41,331 nucleotides of DNA from Chara braunii (GCA_003427395.1 BFEA01000075.1:1698277-1739607), one strand, 5' to 3'. Positions 18,170-28,641 are shown, numbered from the stretch's first letter. Notes: generated by a model not told the origin, from the letters alone. Program-made: numbers and translations.

Positions 18170-19760
18170 CGAGCGCACGGTTGCAAACCTAGGCAAAAAA
18201 TTAGTTCCTATGAGATGAGTGCATGTACTGCCTAATCCGCATACAGTATTAGATATTCCCTTTGAGATAAGTACGTGCTCACCTCGCTGGCTTACTAACG
18301 TTTTGTCTTCAACACGACCTTCTATCGCACCATGCGATGGTGTAAAAGGAGATTCGTCGATAAATATCACGAGGTTAGCAGAGTGTTGTGCTTCTGATTT
18401 TGCAACCATAAGTTCAGGCGGTACAAGCGTATGTTGCTCCCGTGTACTTAGTACTATATGTCCTTCATCTTCTTCGACAACCTGTACATTGACAGTTTCC
18501 TTTGCACTTGCAATCGCGCTTTCATTCTTCATGTCCAGAGAGACTTCATGCTCATCTTTCTCAGCTGGCATGTCCAACGATGGCATCTCTAATTCTGCAA
18601 GTGCACCAGCATTATCCACTTCCGCAGTAACACTCTCGCTCGCCAACACAGTGGTCGCCCAAACTTGGTCATCCGGAAGGACGTCCTTGACACATTTCGG
18701 CAGTTCTCCATGACTTACGCCCTTGACGCTTGCACCGCCGCTTCCTCCCAAATCCTGGCCACTTGCATCGCCTCTCGATCCCCTGCCATGTGCACCGCCG
18801 CTTGGTCCTAATCCCAGAGGCGAACCCGATCCCCTGNAATGTGCACCGCTGCTTGGTCCNNATCCCAGAGGCGAACCCGATCCCTTGTCATGTGCANCGC
18901 NGCTTGGTCCTGATACCTTTCCCTCTGTTGCTTGACGCCCTTGACACATTTCGTGTTTTTGCAGTTCACCATGACTTATTGGCTTTCCACTTGCACCGAT
19001 GCTCGGTCCCAGGCCCTTGCCACGGGCACCGCCCCGTGGTTCCGATCCCTTGCCATGTTTATCACCGCTTGATCTTGTTCTCTTGCCAAGCGCACCGCCG
19101 CCTGATCCTGATCCCTTGCCACTCTCATCGCCGCTCGCTCCTTTCCTTTCCCCAACTTTGTCTTGAAGTTCCTCTTCGATACGCCAATTATACCAAAAAG
19201 CTGGACTTGTTTCTCGATCATAGAACTCTTTCAGATACTCAAGCTATCGAGATGTTTTGAACTCCTGAAAAATTTCTTTTGTCCTTGCATCCAGTCTTGA
19301 TTGAGAAACATTCGGATTAAGTCGCAGTAGTCGCTTGCCAATCTGATTTCTTGCGTGTGTGACAAACTTCGATTGTGACATACGTCTGTGGAGGCAAAAT
19401 TGCCACTCCCCTTCTTCTTTTATAGCAATTACCCAGTTCCCTCTCGCCAATGCAGGTTGAAAGTGGTGGGGGTGCCATATAATGTGATGACCCCATACGT
19501 TGTCAGACATCACCTTATAATCGTCTCGGCACACTAGGTCCAGGAAGCCGTCAATGTCCGGAGGGATGATGTTGTCAATCTCGTACTCCAAAGGCTCAGA
19601 TGGAGGTTGTTGAGGAGTTTGAGAGCGTAGCAATTCCAAAACAGTAATCGGGCTATGTGCAAGTGCTGACAAACTTGCCATAACCTCTGGGGAGAGCATT
19701 GCCTGCACCTTCGGATCATCCCGAACTGCGCTGGAAGATAGCGTTGTTGTGTTGCCCGCC
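18170..19760 (-). pseudogene. Central region with Gly-rich repeats
   Basis: After a frameshift near 19760 the frame reads a hydrophobic region (VQAMLSPEVMASLSALA, then ITVLELLRS), a Trp-rich segment (DNVWGHHIIWHPHHFQPAL, GNWVIAIKEEGEWQFCLHRR), and an in-frame TAG at 19244-19246. It continues without a shift through LEYLKEFYDRE into a Gly/Ser/His-rich repeat, then an acidic region ending before the 18169 donor. Because the frame persists across the TAG, the stop looks like a late nonsense mutation. No enzyme family is recognised. The Trp/His-rich block could be a small folded domain. The repeats are probably disordered. Confidence 0.55.
18730..18950 (-). repeat. 51-bp in-frame repeat encoding a 17-residue Gly-rich unit
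   Basis: The unit encodes GSGSPLGLGPSGGAHGR and recurs every 51 bp (landmarks at 18801, 18852 and 18903). Related but shorter Gly/Lys-rich units continue to about 19140. Ambiguous bases at 18837, 18860-18861, 18897 and 18901 fall inside it, which suggests the assembly merged variant copies. Confidence 0.8.
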
Positions 19761-19762
19761 AT

Positions 19763-21135
19763 GTAACTGGTATGTTAAAACCGTCCGTTGTAACTGCCAT
19801 ACTTGAAGCCCCCCCAGAACCGGACGATGTGCCCGGCGCACCCATCTTCTGCGAAGTCGAGCTACAAACTTTTTGCCTCGCATCTGCCAAAGCCGCTTGC
19901 AAAGTAACATCTTGACTTTCTTCCTCTGAGTCCTCAGCATCGAAGCCTTCCCCAAAACAAGTTGCATAAGCTGCGATTGTAAACGCCCCGATATGTTCGT
20001 CGAAGTACATCATCTCCAAACGGTCTAGAAATGCAACTTCCGTCTCCGCCGGTGCCTTATGATACCCCCTCAGAAGTGATTCCATTTTTCGCCTTCTGGC
20101 GACATATGCACGTTCCCCTCTGTTTTGTGACTTAGTCTCGAAAAGAAACTCCCAAATATTGACGATGTTTTGGCCGACTTTGTAGACGAGATCACGCTTT
20201 CCATCATGTTGAGGAGGCGGCTTAACAAATTTGGTGAAGTAACCTCCACTCTTGACCATCCTGTTGACGAATTGAACGAGAAACTCGAACTTCATACCCT
20301 CCCCTTCCAAAACAATGCAATCACGGGGACTCTTTAACAACTCGCAAATCAACGCCGCATGACCTTTTCTCAGGAAAACAACCGCCTCATCCGTAGGACA
20401 AAAATGCTCCAATGTCTCCACCATCGCATTTGGCTCCATTTTCATACCTTCGTACAAAATTTTCTCTTTTGGCTCCATACCTGCCATTTTCAACTTTGTG
20501 GGCGTGAAGTTCTTCTGCACGACATCAACCAACATCTTTGGCCTTCTCTCTCTGCGCACAAGTGCTGATAAGTCACCCGCCTGCTCGCCAGATGATCGAT
20601 CTGCAGCTGGAGTGCTTGCTGGAATGTCTTCAAGCAAGAGAATAGTGTTGCGGTGATAATCCCCATCATTGGAGCACATGATGACAACCATTCTGTCTGT
20701 GTCCTCCAAAGGCAAGTTCGCAACCTTATATGAATGCTTCGCCTTCGTTTGTTGCTGACGCGTCCACTTTAGAATAGACAAGTGAATGTCAATCTCCCAA
20801 CTTGTAACTCGCTTGAAAAATGTATACTCGCAAGACCGCGGAACAAAGCACAATAATGTCCAATAATNACCAGCCANTTTTCNCATGAACTTCCGNANNC
20901 CATCAAAGACTTCTTCAGTCCACACCCCTATCTGGGTTGGGTGACACAAATCCAGCACGGCCGTGTGGCAACTCAGATGTTTGACGACTCTATATACTTT
21001 CTTCGAATCCATCTCGTTTGAAATATTGCTTGGTTCCCATTGGAACGGGACAAAAACAGAGTTCACGTTCTGCTTTTGGAAATGTATATATTTCGTCGTG
21101 CCCGGCATTCTTATGCTTTGCGAACCCCTGGTTTC
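19763..21135 (-). pseudogene. DNA-methylase-fold-like region, catalytic motif not intact
   Basis: The frame opens just after an in-frame TGA (21136-21138), with a Met at 21108. Near residue 50 counted from that Met is AVLDLCHPTQIGVW followed by a helix and YWTLLCFVPRSCEY. This is the order of a DPPY-type motif IV strand followed by the next strand in N6/N4 DNA methylases, but it reads DLCHP rather than DPPY. Near residue 243 is VVFLRKGHAALICELL, then RDCIVLEGEGMKFEFL, resembling the AdoMet-binding strand-loop-helix and acidic strand end of beta-class enzymes (motif IV before motif I). An acidic stretch (AEDSEEES) and a Ser/Gly-rich linker follow. Ambiguous bases at 20868-20899 sit next to the first motif. 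The fold call is inferred from pattern. If correct, the protein is more likely a binding or degenerate methylase. Confidence 0.4.
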
Positions 21136-21138
21136 TCA

Positions 21139-21962
21139 TCTGCGCAGCAACTTGTTGACAAACTGCACGAACTCTTCGGGGCACTTCGCAGCAAGTGATG
21201 TTGTTTTCTTGAAGCCCTCTTCTCCTTTTTCCTCCTCTCCTTCAAGTATAGCCGGGAACGTTCGCACCAAATTCATCTCTTTGAAATGGCAACGCTGGTC
21301 GATCCACCTCTTGGACGTCAATCCATCACAGTACTTATCAAACAAATCGGAAAGGTTGTTGAAGAATGGTTCCGTCCACTCTGACGACTTCCTGTGAGGG
21401 TCAGAAATGAAGACGAAGTAGTGAAACATCCTCAACATTGCTCTTTCAATCTTCACCATTTCCGCGTATGTCTCTGTTGAATGTTTCCTGGCACGTTGAG
21501 CAACTCCACTTTGCTTAGGAGTCAATATTACATTGCCTGTGAGAATGTCTCGCAACAGTTGAAGCCGCTCACGCATCCCAAACGTTGAAAAAGACTTCCA
21601 CACTCTGATATCCGGATCGTGCACAGCCACGAGGTAACCCGGTCCTTTGGTACCCTGAACCAAGTGAACCAGATACCTAACTCCACCTTTTAACTCAAAT
21701 CCGGGTCCAGCCCTCGGTGCCTTCCCTGATTCACCTTGTTTGGTAGCAGGCTTCACAGCATCTCTCCCCGGCAATTGTCCAGCTTCTCAAGCAGCGTACA
21801 CTTGTTTCGCCTTTTCGAAAATGTCATCTGTCGCCCTTGCCAACAACATGTAGGGTCCGAGGGCATCAGACCACTGGCCGCTCCATTGAGTAGTAAGGGA
21901 CATGTCAACCAAATTACGAATCCCGGTCAAACGAAGAGCCTCTCCTGCAAACTTTCTATTAC
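21139..21962 (-). pseudogene. Linker region between ParB-like and methylase-like parts
   Basis: The frame reads AGEALRLTGIRNLVDMSL, then WSDALGPYMLLARATDDIF, an in-frame TGA at 21787-21789, then LPGRDAVKPATKQGESGK and GGVRYLVHLVQG. It ends at a TGA (21136-21138) that sits in frame with the next region. Helical, charged sequence (RERLQLLRDILTGNVILTPK, KSSEWTEPFFNNLSDLFDKY) looks like a real folded domain but was not recognised. A short frame-disturbed interval at about 21963-22100 links it to the ParB-like part. Confidence 0.55.
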
Positions 21963-22087
21963 TTCTGCCGCTGAGCCGCCTTTAGCTTCAGGACAGTTCG
22001 ATTCGTGCCACTACTTCCGTATGTTCTGGATGACCACGATTTGGTGCGGTGGGGTATTCCATTTGTCCTTGGCGTTCTGGAAAATGC

Positions 22088-24282
22088 TCAGCGTGCCGTA
22101 ATTGTCCATGCTCTTATCCGGATAATAACATGCCTCACAGTCCAGCGATCCAATCGGAGCTCTTGTGCGATGTCAGGGCGTTCAACAAAATACCTTCTTG
22201 CCGCCGCCACGTTATGCTGACCGCCGAGAGAGTGGTAGTAGTACTTGTTCACAGATTCGAGGTCGAATTCATCGGGCAGCACCCTCCTTGCTCCCACAAT
22301 CCTCCCTGAAGCGTCAGTATGCAATGTATCACGGAGGGAAACCAACAAAAGGACAGGCTTCTCATACAATGTACAAACATTCACACCGGCAGCTCCAGTC
22401 GTTCTCTCTCTGATAGTAGCCTCACCCGATGCAACCATTGCGTCATAAATATCATCAATCGTCTGCTGCACAAGATAGCGTTGACTGTATCTGAATTCCC
22501 CGTTGGGGATATCCTGAATTCTATTGAACTGGACAGAAATGAATTCCATGTCTGGACACTGGTTCCCACGCTCGTCCAACTCAAGGAAGAAGCCTTTGTT
22601 GAGAACACCAGAAGAAGTCACCGATGACACATTTCGCAAACTTGGCGGCCTAGTAACTGTCTTGCCTCTGGCCTCTTCATCCGATTGTGGTTGTTCCGCT
22701 GGAAAAACGGAAGTCTTTTCCATGACACCACCTTTTGCCTTTCTTTTCTTTGGCTGCTGCTTTTTTTTCGTGGCTGCCTCAGTCTCCCGTGTTCGCTGGA
22801 ACGCCTCATCCACGGGCAATATTTTCAATTGTCTTTCTTCACCCGCTTCTTGCTTACCCCGTTTACTAGCCATAGCACTTCTCCTCTCCTGCCTATGCTT
22901 CCTCTTTCGCTCAGCGAGCCCTGCAACATCTGTATGCCCAGCCACAACCACTGTCGCGTGGTACACCCCCCCTCGTGTTGGATGCACATCCCCCTCACAT
23001 CCTTCGTAGTTGCTCCCATATCCTCCTGCCAGACCAACCTCTCCACCCAATTTGCTCATAGTGTGCTCACTGTCTTCATCCTGTCCAACCACTTTACTTG
23101 TCTCTCCTGGATGCCTCGTCATGCCGCCGACACACGCAGCATACTGTTCCTGTCCTCCTGCTCGTTCCGAATATGCCTCGCTGTTCTCTTCATCCTCATC
23201 TTCAAAAAACTCATGGGCTTCCTCTGCGCGGCTTGGCACAGTGTAGTCATAGCGCTGCTGACCCACCAAGGGGAGAGGTCCCTTGGTGGCCGCAACATAG
23301 CGAGGTCGGCTGCCCAAGGCAACTGGTGCTTTGGTCGTCGTTGGCCTAGTCTTCATAGGGGCTGATGGCACGACCAGTCCGCGGCACGGACCCTTCTCTC
23401 CAATCTGCCCAGCTTTCGGACCAGGCGGCGTATCGCGGATCGTGATCGAAGGCCCTGTCTCCACGGTTTTTGAAAGCACGCATTTAGGCTCCGATATACG
23501 GTCTTCTGGATGCACTACCGGCTCTTCGCCCGCGATCACATTACCGTCGAAAAACCCGAGGACGTCGACGAGGTTAGGCAACTTCATTTTCGTTGTCCCT
23601 GGTGGGTTGAACACACCAACCAGCGACTTTCCAAACCCCGTGTGTTTGGCCCATCGAAGAGCGACGTGTTTAACATTCGGTATTCTTTCCCCTCTTCCAT
23701 TCAGAACCATCGTCAACTCGAACGTTGCAGACGGCGCATTTTGTCCAGTCCACCTCACCAGGCCGCCAACCGGCACAATATTTTCTTTGATGACCACATA
23801 TAGAACAAGGCCACTCGATGGTTGTCCGATCTCCCCCACCCAATCCAGCATCCAGAACTTGTCCGTGTGATCAACCACGGGCACATCGTCTCGCCGATCC
23901 GCAGCAGTCGTTTCACCAGACGGTTTACGTTCACCAGATGGTTTAAGTTCACTAGACGGTTTACGTCCGGGCACAACCTCCACTGCAGATCTTCCCTGCT
24001 GCGGACCAGGCACACGTTCCTGACCCGCAGGCCCGCCAATCATCAACACAGCCTTATCCGGTCCACAGCCCCGAACACGTGTCGACGGAGTGCCTGACGA
24101 AGGTGCACCCCTCGGAACCGGGGTGCGTTGCCGCTTAGACCCCGGTGCCTCCTGACTCCCCACCCCAGCGGTCGGCGTCCCCTTCGATTTTTTCGGAGAT
24201 TGTTCCATGCTCTCAGAATTCTTACTTGCTCGTCGTTTATTTGCCTTCCCCTCTCCTTCCAAGTTTTGTAGCGCTACCGAAT
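22088..24282 (-). pseudogene. Large exon: charged N-terminus, ParB-like C-terminus
   Basis: This is the longest open frame in the window (735 codons if read from 24295). A splice acceptor (TGTTGCTTTCAG) at about 24283 suggests it is an internal exon. The first ~130 residues are Lys/Pro/Ser-rich with a run of ERKPSGE/ELKPSGE repeats. Nuclear-localisation-like basic runs occur (RKRKHRQERR, KKRKAK near residue 517). From about residue 575, FISVQFNRIQDIPNGEFRYS, a helix with TIDDIYDAMVASG, PVLLLVS, and YYYHSLGGQHNVAAARRYF follow the order of a ParB N-terminal fold, whose signature is a G-x-H-R/N..AA turn. The frame then shifts near 22100, and coding-like sequence continues as MDNYGTLSIFQNAKDKW. 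ParB-like domains bind DNA or nucleotides. The assignment is inferred. Confidence 0.55.
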
Positions 24283-24420
24283 CTGAAAGCAACACAACAC
24301 ATCACCGCAAAGCCAAAAATCAGAAGGTTGCCCAACGTTGGCATGGCACGAGGAGTAGAAAAGTGAAAAGTTTCAGATAGTGATAAGGCAGCGCAGCTCC
24401 TTCGTGACAAGGCAGCCCTG
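24283..24420. other. Spacer between ParB-like exon and palindromic array 1
   Basis: The spacer includes the T-rich minus-strand acceptor region for the large exon. No other feature is seen. Confidence 0.4.
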
Positions 24421-24424
24421 GAGA

Positions 24425-24975
24425 TGGAGTTCGAATCGATCGCGATCGTGTTCAATTCGATCGCAATCGTGCTCGTGCTCGACACAATCTTGTTGATGGG
24501 CCAGCTCGATCGTGTTCGACTCGATCGCGGTTGCTCGTGTTCGCCTGAACTCGACCGTAAGTCAGAGGCGATCGTGTGCGTGTCGATCGTATTTAACACG
24601 ATCGTGTTCGACTCGAACGTGAGTCCAGACGATTGTGAGTCCAGATGATCGTGTTCGACTCGATCGTGAGTCCAGGCGATCGTGTTCGACTCGATCGTAA
24701 ATCCAAGCGATCGTGTTCGACTCGATCGTGCTCGACACGATCGTGTCGCCTGAACTCGATCGTGAGTCCAGGCGATTGTGTGCGACTCGATCGTATTCGA
24801 ATCGATCGTGTTCCGACTGGAGGCTGACGGGACAGCTCGATCGTGGTGGGCCAGCACGACCCTGAAGATCGCGACTCGATCGTGTTCTACTCGATCGAGT
24901 TCGACTCGAACGTGGCGGGCCAGCGAGATAGTTCGACAGGATCGGGCCGGACTCGTTCGTTGGTGGCCATCTTGA
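24425..24975. repeat. Palindromic array 1 (CGATCG arms)
   Basis: The words CGATCGTGTTCGACTCGATCG-like are repeated and joined by 'tgagtccaggcg'-type spacers. The arms CGATCG or TCGATCG flank a TGTTCGACT or AGTTCGACT centre. The array is dense between 24590 and 24800 and looser outside. It is open in several frames only because it lacks stop words. The translations (repeats of SNTI and RSSRTRS) are not supported as proteins. Confidence 0.75.
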
Positions 24976-25014
24976 TAGAGAACGGGAGCGGCGTATCCAA
25001 TAGCAGGCAAATAT

Positions 25015-25610
25015 AACACGGGAGTGGCGTATCCAAAAGTCACATCAAACAAGGCAGATCAATCGAAAGCCTACATCCGAGCATTCAATTGACAAGGCAT
25101 GCAACCGGCACCCAAAACGAGCGACAAACAGTCTCAACATATGTAAACGACATCGACAATCTCACATCAAACCCAAACCGGCACCCAAAACGGGCGACGA
25201 ACAGTCTCAACGTATGTAAACGGCATCGACAATCTCACATCAAACCCATTGCTTCCATAACACACACAGTCTCAGTTCACACTCTTGCTTAATAGCCCAC
25301 ATTTCTCACACTGTTCATCTTCCACGCAACATAGTTTCGGTTCACACTTTTGCTGAATAGGGAGCGGCGTTACCAACAAGTTACATCAATCAAGGCACAT
25401 CAATTGACAACCTACATCCATTATCAATTCGAAGCATTCAATTGGCAAGGCATGCAACCGGCACCCACAACGAGCGACTAACAGTCTCAACGTATTTAAC
25501 CTGCATCGAAAATCTCACTTCAAACTCACTGCTCCCACGCATACATAGTCTCAGTTCTCACTTTTGCTGAACAGCTGAATAAGCTCACATGTCTCACACT
25601 GTTCATCTCC
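25015..25610. repeat. Two-level tandem repeat, ~350-bp and 74-bp units
   Basis: The block containing 'gcatgcaaccggcaccca' at 25100 recurs at 25453, together with the shared preceding 'gggag.ggcgt' and 'cctacatcc' blocks and the following 'gtctcagtt' blocks. Inside the first copy a 74-bp piece ('aaccggcacccaaaacg' to 'cacatcaaaccca') is itself duplicated, near 25102 and 25176. No gene is recognised. Confidence 0.7.
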
Positions 25611-25633
25611 CATGACCTCCCCCACGACCTCGC

Positions 25634-25933
25634 CTATCGTTTAGCCCCAAAACCGTACAGTGCGTTCAAGGATGAACCGTACGTTAGAAGCTGTGGACTA
25701 CACAGGGTAGCAGTGGCGGACAACTGAGACACGTATCGCGCACGGACGAAACCACATGCTCTGGCTAAAGTGCGACGGATGGCATCTCGAATGACCGTCA
25801 CATACTCCTCGACCTCCTCCCACTGCCGGGGTGCGTCAACCTGCCCCGCCAGTTTCACATCAAACTTACAGTTCCTATAACCATGCGGTAACATAATCGA
25901 GTCCCCGTCAACGATGAGCTCATTCCTGGACAT
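25634..25933 (-). CDS. Hypothetical ORF, 99 codons
   Basis: This reading frame contains NELIVDGDSIMLPHGYRNCK and a helical stretch REWEEVEEYV-like, then IRDAIRRTLARACGF. No family is recognised. A possible 50-bp GT-AG intron (25926-25975, donor TTTCG/GTAAG, acceptor TGTCCAG) lies just upstream, but splicing there brings an immediate TGA and does not preserve this frame. It may be the end of the ORF at 25952-26662, a separate exon, or chance. Confidence 0.35.
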   Translation of the reverse strand: MSRNELIVDGDSIMLPHGYRNCKFDVKLAGQVDAPRQWEEVEEYVTVIRDAIRRTLARACGFVRARYVSQLSATATLCSPQLLTYGSSLNALYGFGAKR

Positions 25934-25951
25934 GTAAATACTTGCCTCTGC

Positions 25952-26662
25952 TCAAGTCTTACTTCTATTTCTTACCGAAACACACAGAACTCTAGCGAAA
26001 GAGAAACGACAGAGTTCAACATGCACGCAGAAGTACGACACACTCCCTGTCAAGTTGTCCTCGAAGGGAAGGGGATATTTCTCTAGAAACTGGTTCTGTT
26101 TCGCACAGTCCAGCAACTCCTCCTTCATCGATGGTCCCCACAAGCGCGGCGAACACGACACGTTGTGCGCAGTCAACGATAAAGACAAGTCTCGGGTACG
26201 AAATGCTGCAGACAACACCGGCGTGTGTTTCGTCACGAGGATGTGGTCGAGGAAGATGAATGTCCCCCATTCCTGGCTGGAAGCTAGTCGATAATCAGAT
26301 GCCCAAGGGCAGTCTTTCATGGTGTTCTCCCAGTCTAATTCGGACCATGCGTCGAAGGGCCTTTCAAGCCAGGGCACAACGCTCATCCAAAGGTCCGTGT
26401 CGAAGTCTTCTCTACGGGCCCCAAGTATAGTAGTGTCCCGCCTTGAACCCCGTATGCACCTCGCGGTAGCATTCAAAGGGAACGAGTAATCGAAGCGGTG
26501 AGCCATCGCGAATGTCCGACACACAGAAACAATTGACAACCACAAGAAGGAGCCATTGCTAAGGTCAAACTCGCTCACACACCGAGGAGTCATCGCAGTT
26601 ACACACAACAACCAGGCATTGCGAATGTCCAATACAGAAGGAGAAGACACACAGGACGACAA
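25952..26662 (-). CDS. Hypothetical protein, 236 codons, possible first exon
   Basis: The frame has a balanced amino-acid composition with protein-like runs such as DLWMSVVPWLERPFDAWSEL, ENTMKDCPWASDYRLASSQE and WGTFIFLDHILVTK. No family is recognised. It ends beside a good donor (TTTCG/GTAAGAAATAG at 25975), so coding may stop in the following exon. It lies upstream of the ParB-like exon on the same strand and could be an earlier exon of that gene. Palindromic array 1 and a tandem repeat lie between them, so it could equally be a separate gene. Confidence 0.45.
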   Translation of the reverse strand: MSSCVSSPSVLDIRNAWLLCVTAMTPRCVSEFDLSNGSFLWLSIVSVCRTFAMAHRFDYSFPLNATARCIRGSRRDTTILGARREDFDTDLWMSVVPWLERPFDAWSELDWENTMKDCPWASDYRLASSQEWGTFIFLDHILVTKHTPVLSAAFRTRDLSLSLTAHNVSCSPRLWGPSMKEELLDCAKQNQFLEKYPLPFEDNLTGSVSYFCVHVELCRFSFARVLCVSVRNRSKT

Positions 26663-26689
26663 ATTTCATCGGCATCTATCCATCGTCGC

Positions 26690-27735
26690 GTTCGTCGAGT
26701 CGAGATCGATGACGGACAATCGACAAAGCTCAGACGGCCGTCGTCGAGTTCGACTCGACAGTGGCCAGAGGCCTTGGCACTTGCCGACCGTCGAGTTCGA
26801 CTCGACGACGGCCGTCCGGCCCGTCTCTACGACACCCTATTGGCCACTGTCGAGTTCGACTCGACGACGCCCTACTAGCCGACCGTCGAGTTCAACTCGA
26901 CGACGACCGGCTGGCCACTGTCTAGTCGAAGTCGACAGTCGGCCAGCGCCAAGGCCTCTGGCCATTGTCGAGTTCGACTCGACGATGACCCCAGGTCATT
27001 GTCGATTTCATCTCGACAATGACCCTAGTCCGTTGTCGAGTCCGACTCGGCGATGACCCCGGGCCGTGGTCGAGTCCGACTCGACAATGACCCCAGGCCG
27101 TTGTCGAGTCCGACCCGACGATGACCCCGGGCCATTGTCGAGTTCGACTCGACAATGGCCATAGGACTTGGCGCTGGTCCACCGTCGAGTTCGACTCGAC
27201 GGCCTGGTCATCGTCGAGTCGGACTCGACAATGTCGAGATGAAATCGACAACGGTCTGGGGTCATCGTCGAGTCGGACTTGACAATGGCAGAGGCCTTGG
27301 CGCTTGCCGACCATCGAGTTGGACTCGACGACGGCCGTCCAGCCCGACTCTTCAACGCCCTACTGGCCACTGTCGAGTTCGACTCGACGACGCCCTACTC
27401 GCCGACCGTCGAGTTCGACTCGACGACGGCCGGCTGGCCACTGTCGAGTCGAAGTAGACGGTCGCCCAGCGCCAAGGCCTCTAGCCATTGTCGAGTTCGA
27501 CTCGACGATGACCCCAGGCCGTTGTCGATTTCATCTCGACAATGACCCTAGTCCGTTGTCGAGTCCGACTCGACGATGACCACGGGCCGTTGTCGAGTCC
27601 GACTCGACAATCACCCCAGGCCGTTGTCGAGTCCGACTCGATGATGACCCCGGGCCGTTGTCGAGTTCGACTCGACAATGGCCGTAGGACTTGGCTCAGG
27701 TCCCCCGTCGAGTTCGACTCGACGGCGGCCTCTGC
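26690..27735. repeat. Palindromic array 2 (TCGAGT/ACTCGA arms)
   Basis: About 25-30 inverted words occur in just over 1 kb, each with arms TCGAGT and ACTCGA around a 3-base centre, TCG or CCG. Flanks extend the arms in many copies. The longest seen has 14-bp arms, GGCCATTGTCGAGT at 27130-27143 and its complement at 27147-27160. A larger block (about 26890-27170) recurs at about 27425-27700. Overlapping ORFs on both strands (RVRLDD, VEFDSTT) are by-products of the repeat. Confidence 0.85.
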
Positions 27736-27766
27736 ATGGGCGGAGATGCCACATGGCAGCACGTAG

Positions 27767-28150
27767 TTGCTTCACAGCGGTTTACCGTTCTCCCAAGCCT
27801 CCGCTGCTGCCTTCGATGCAGATGCTCGGAACTTCGCTCCGATGCTGCGCGAACCTCCGATGTGCGAGCGGGATCTCCGTTGCGTTTTGCGCGAGCCTCT
27901 GATGTGCAAGCCAGCGCTCCGCCGGCTTCGGACGATTCGCGAACCTCCGATGTGCGAGCTGGATCTCCGTTGCGTTTTGCGCGAGCCTCTGATGTGCAAG
28001 TCAGCGCTCCGCCAGCTTCGGACGATTCGCGAACCTCCGCAACGCTCCGTTGTTCTCGACGAAGTAGCAGAAATGGGAAATGGTGGGCCCACACCACTAT
28101 TTATACTTTCTGTGGAGGGCCTGCGAGGGAATGCGGCCTGCGGGGTGCGG
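27767..28150 (+). repeat. 90-bp tandem repeat, just over two copies, in frame
   Basis: The block starting 'gcgaacctccgatgtgcgag' at 27849 repeats at 27939 and partly at 28029. Each 90-bp unit is made of two related ~45-bp halves. In one plus frame the unit is 30 codons (PPMCERDLRCVLREPLMCK, then ALRRLRTIRE). Since 90 is divisible by three, all frames repeat cleanly, so coding status is not shown. No family is recognised. Confidence 0.75.
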
Positions 28151-28159
28151 GTTCAGGAC

Positions 28160-28420
28160 CCGGTGCCGCGGGGGAATCAGTGCCGAGGGAGCGACGTTTC
28201 GAATCCCGGGAAAGTCTGGGTCGTCGATCCATCGGCTGAGGGCCAGGATCGGGGACGAGGAAAACCGGTGCCGCGGTGAGAATCGGTGCCAAGCGGGCGG
28301 CGATTCGAATCCCGGGAAAGTCTGGGTTGTCGATCCGTCGGCTGAGGGCCAAGATCGGGTACGGGGAGAACCGGTGCCGCGGTGAGAGTCGGTGCCAAGG
28401 GGGGCGACGATTCGACTGCC
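28160..28420 (+). repeat. ~106-bp tandem repeat, about 2.4 copies
   Basis: The unit starting 'ccggtgccgcgg' occurs at 28160, 28265 and 28371. Within each unit lie 'tcgaatcccgggaaagtctg' (28199 and 28305; degenerate at 28412) and 'cggctgagggcca'. The period of 105-107 bp is not kept to a multiple of three, which argues against selection as protein. Confidence 0.8.
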
Positions 28421-28641
28421 GGTGCCTTCCACGACTGTTTAAACGGGCTCCGCAGGAGGATCCAAGGGTCTTTTCCCTTGTGTCGCTCCCCAGAAAAAGG
28501 CCGGTGCAGTGTCACCTTCGCGTCAACGCGACAGACAGCTGTGTTGCTCCGCCACGGCAGCTGCGTTGCTGCTCCGATTCGTGCCTCCTTTGACCCAGGT
28601 GAGTTCAGAATCTTCGCCGCCCCTGTCACCCCGCCAACCCC

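Noticed and set aside
22524-23870. Plus-strand ORFs opposite the ParB-like exon
   Set aside because: They are antisense shadows of a 735-codon frame with coherent composition and no family resemblance of their own.
26690-27735. Many overlapping ORFs on both strands encoding Arg/Asp/Ser-rich peptides
   Set aside because: They arise because the palindromic unit contains no stop words. Both strands and several frames are open at once, which is typical of repeats.
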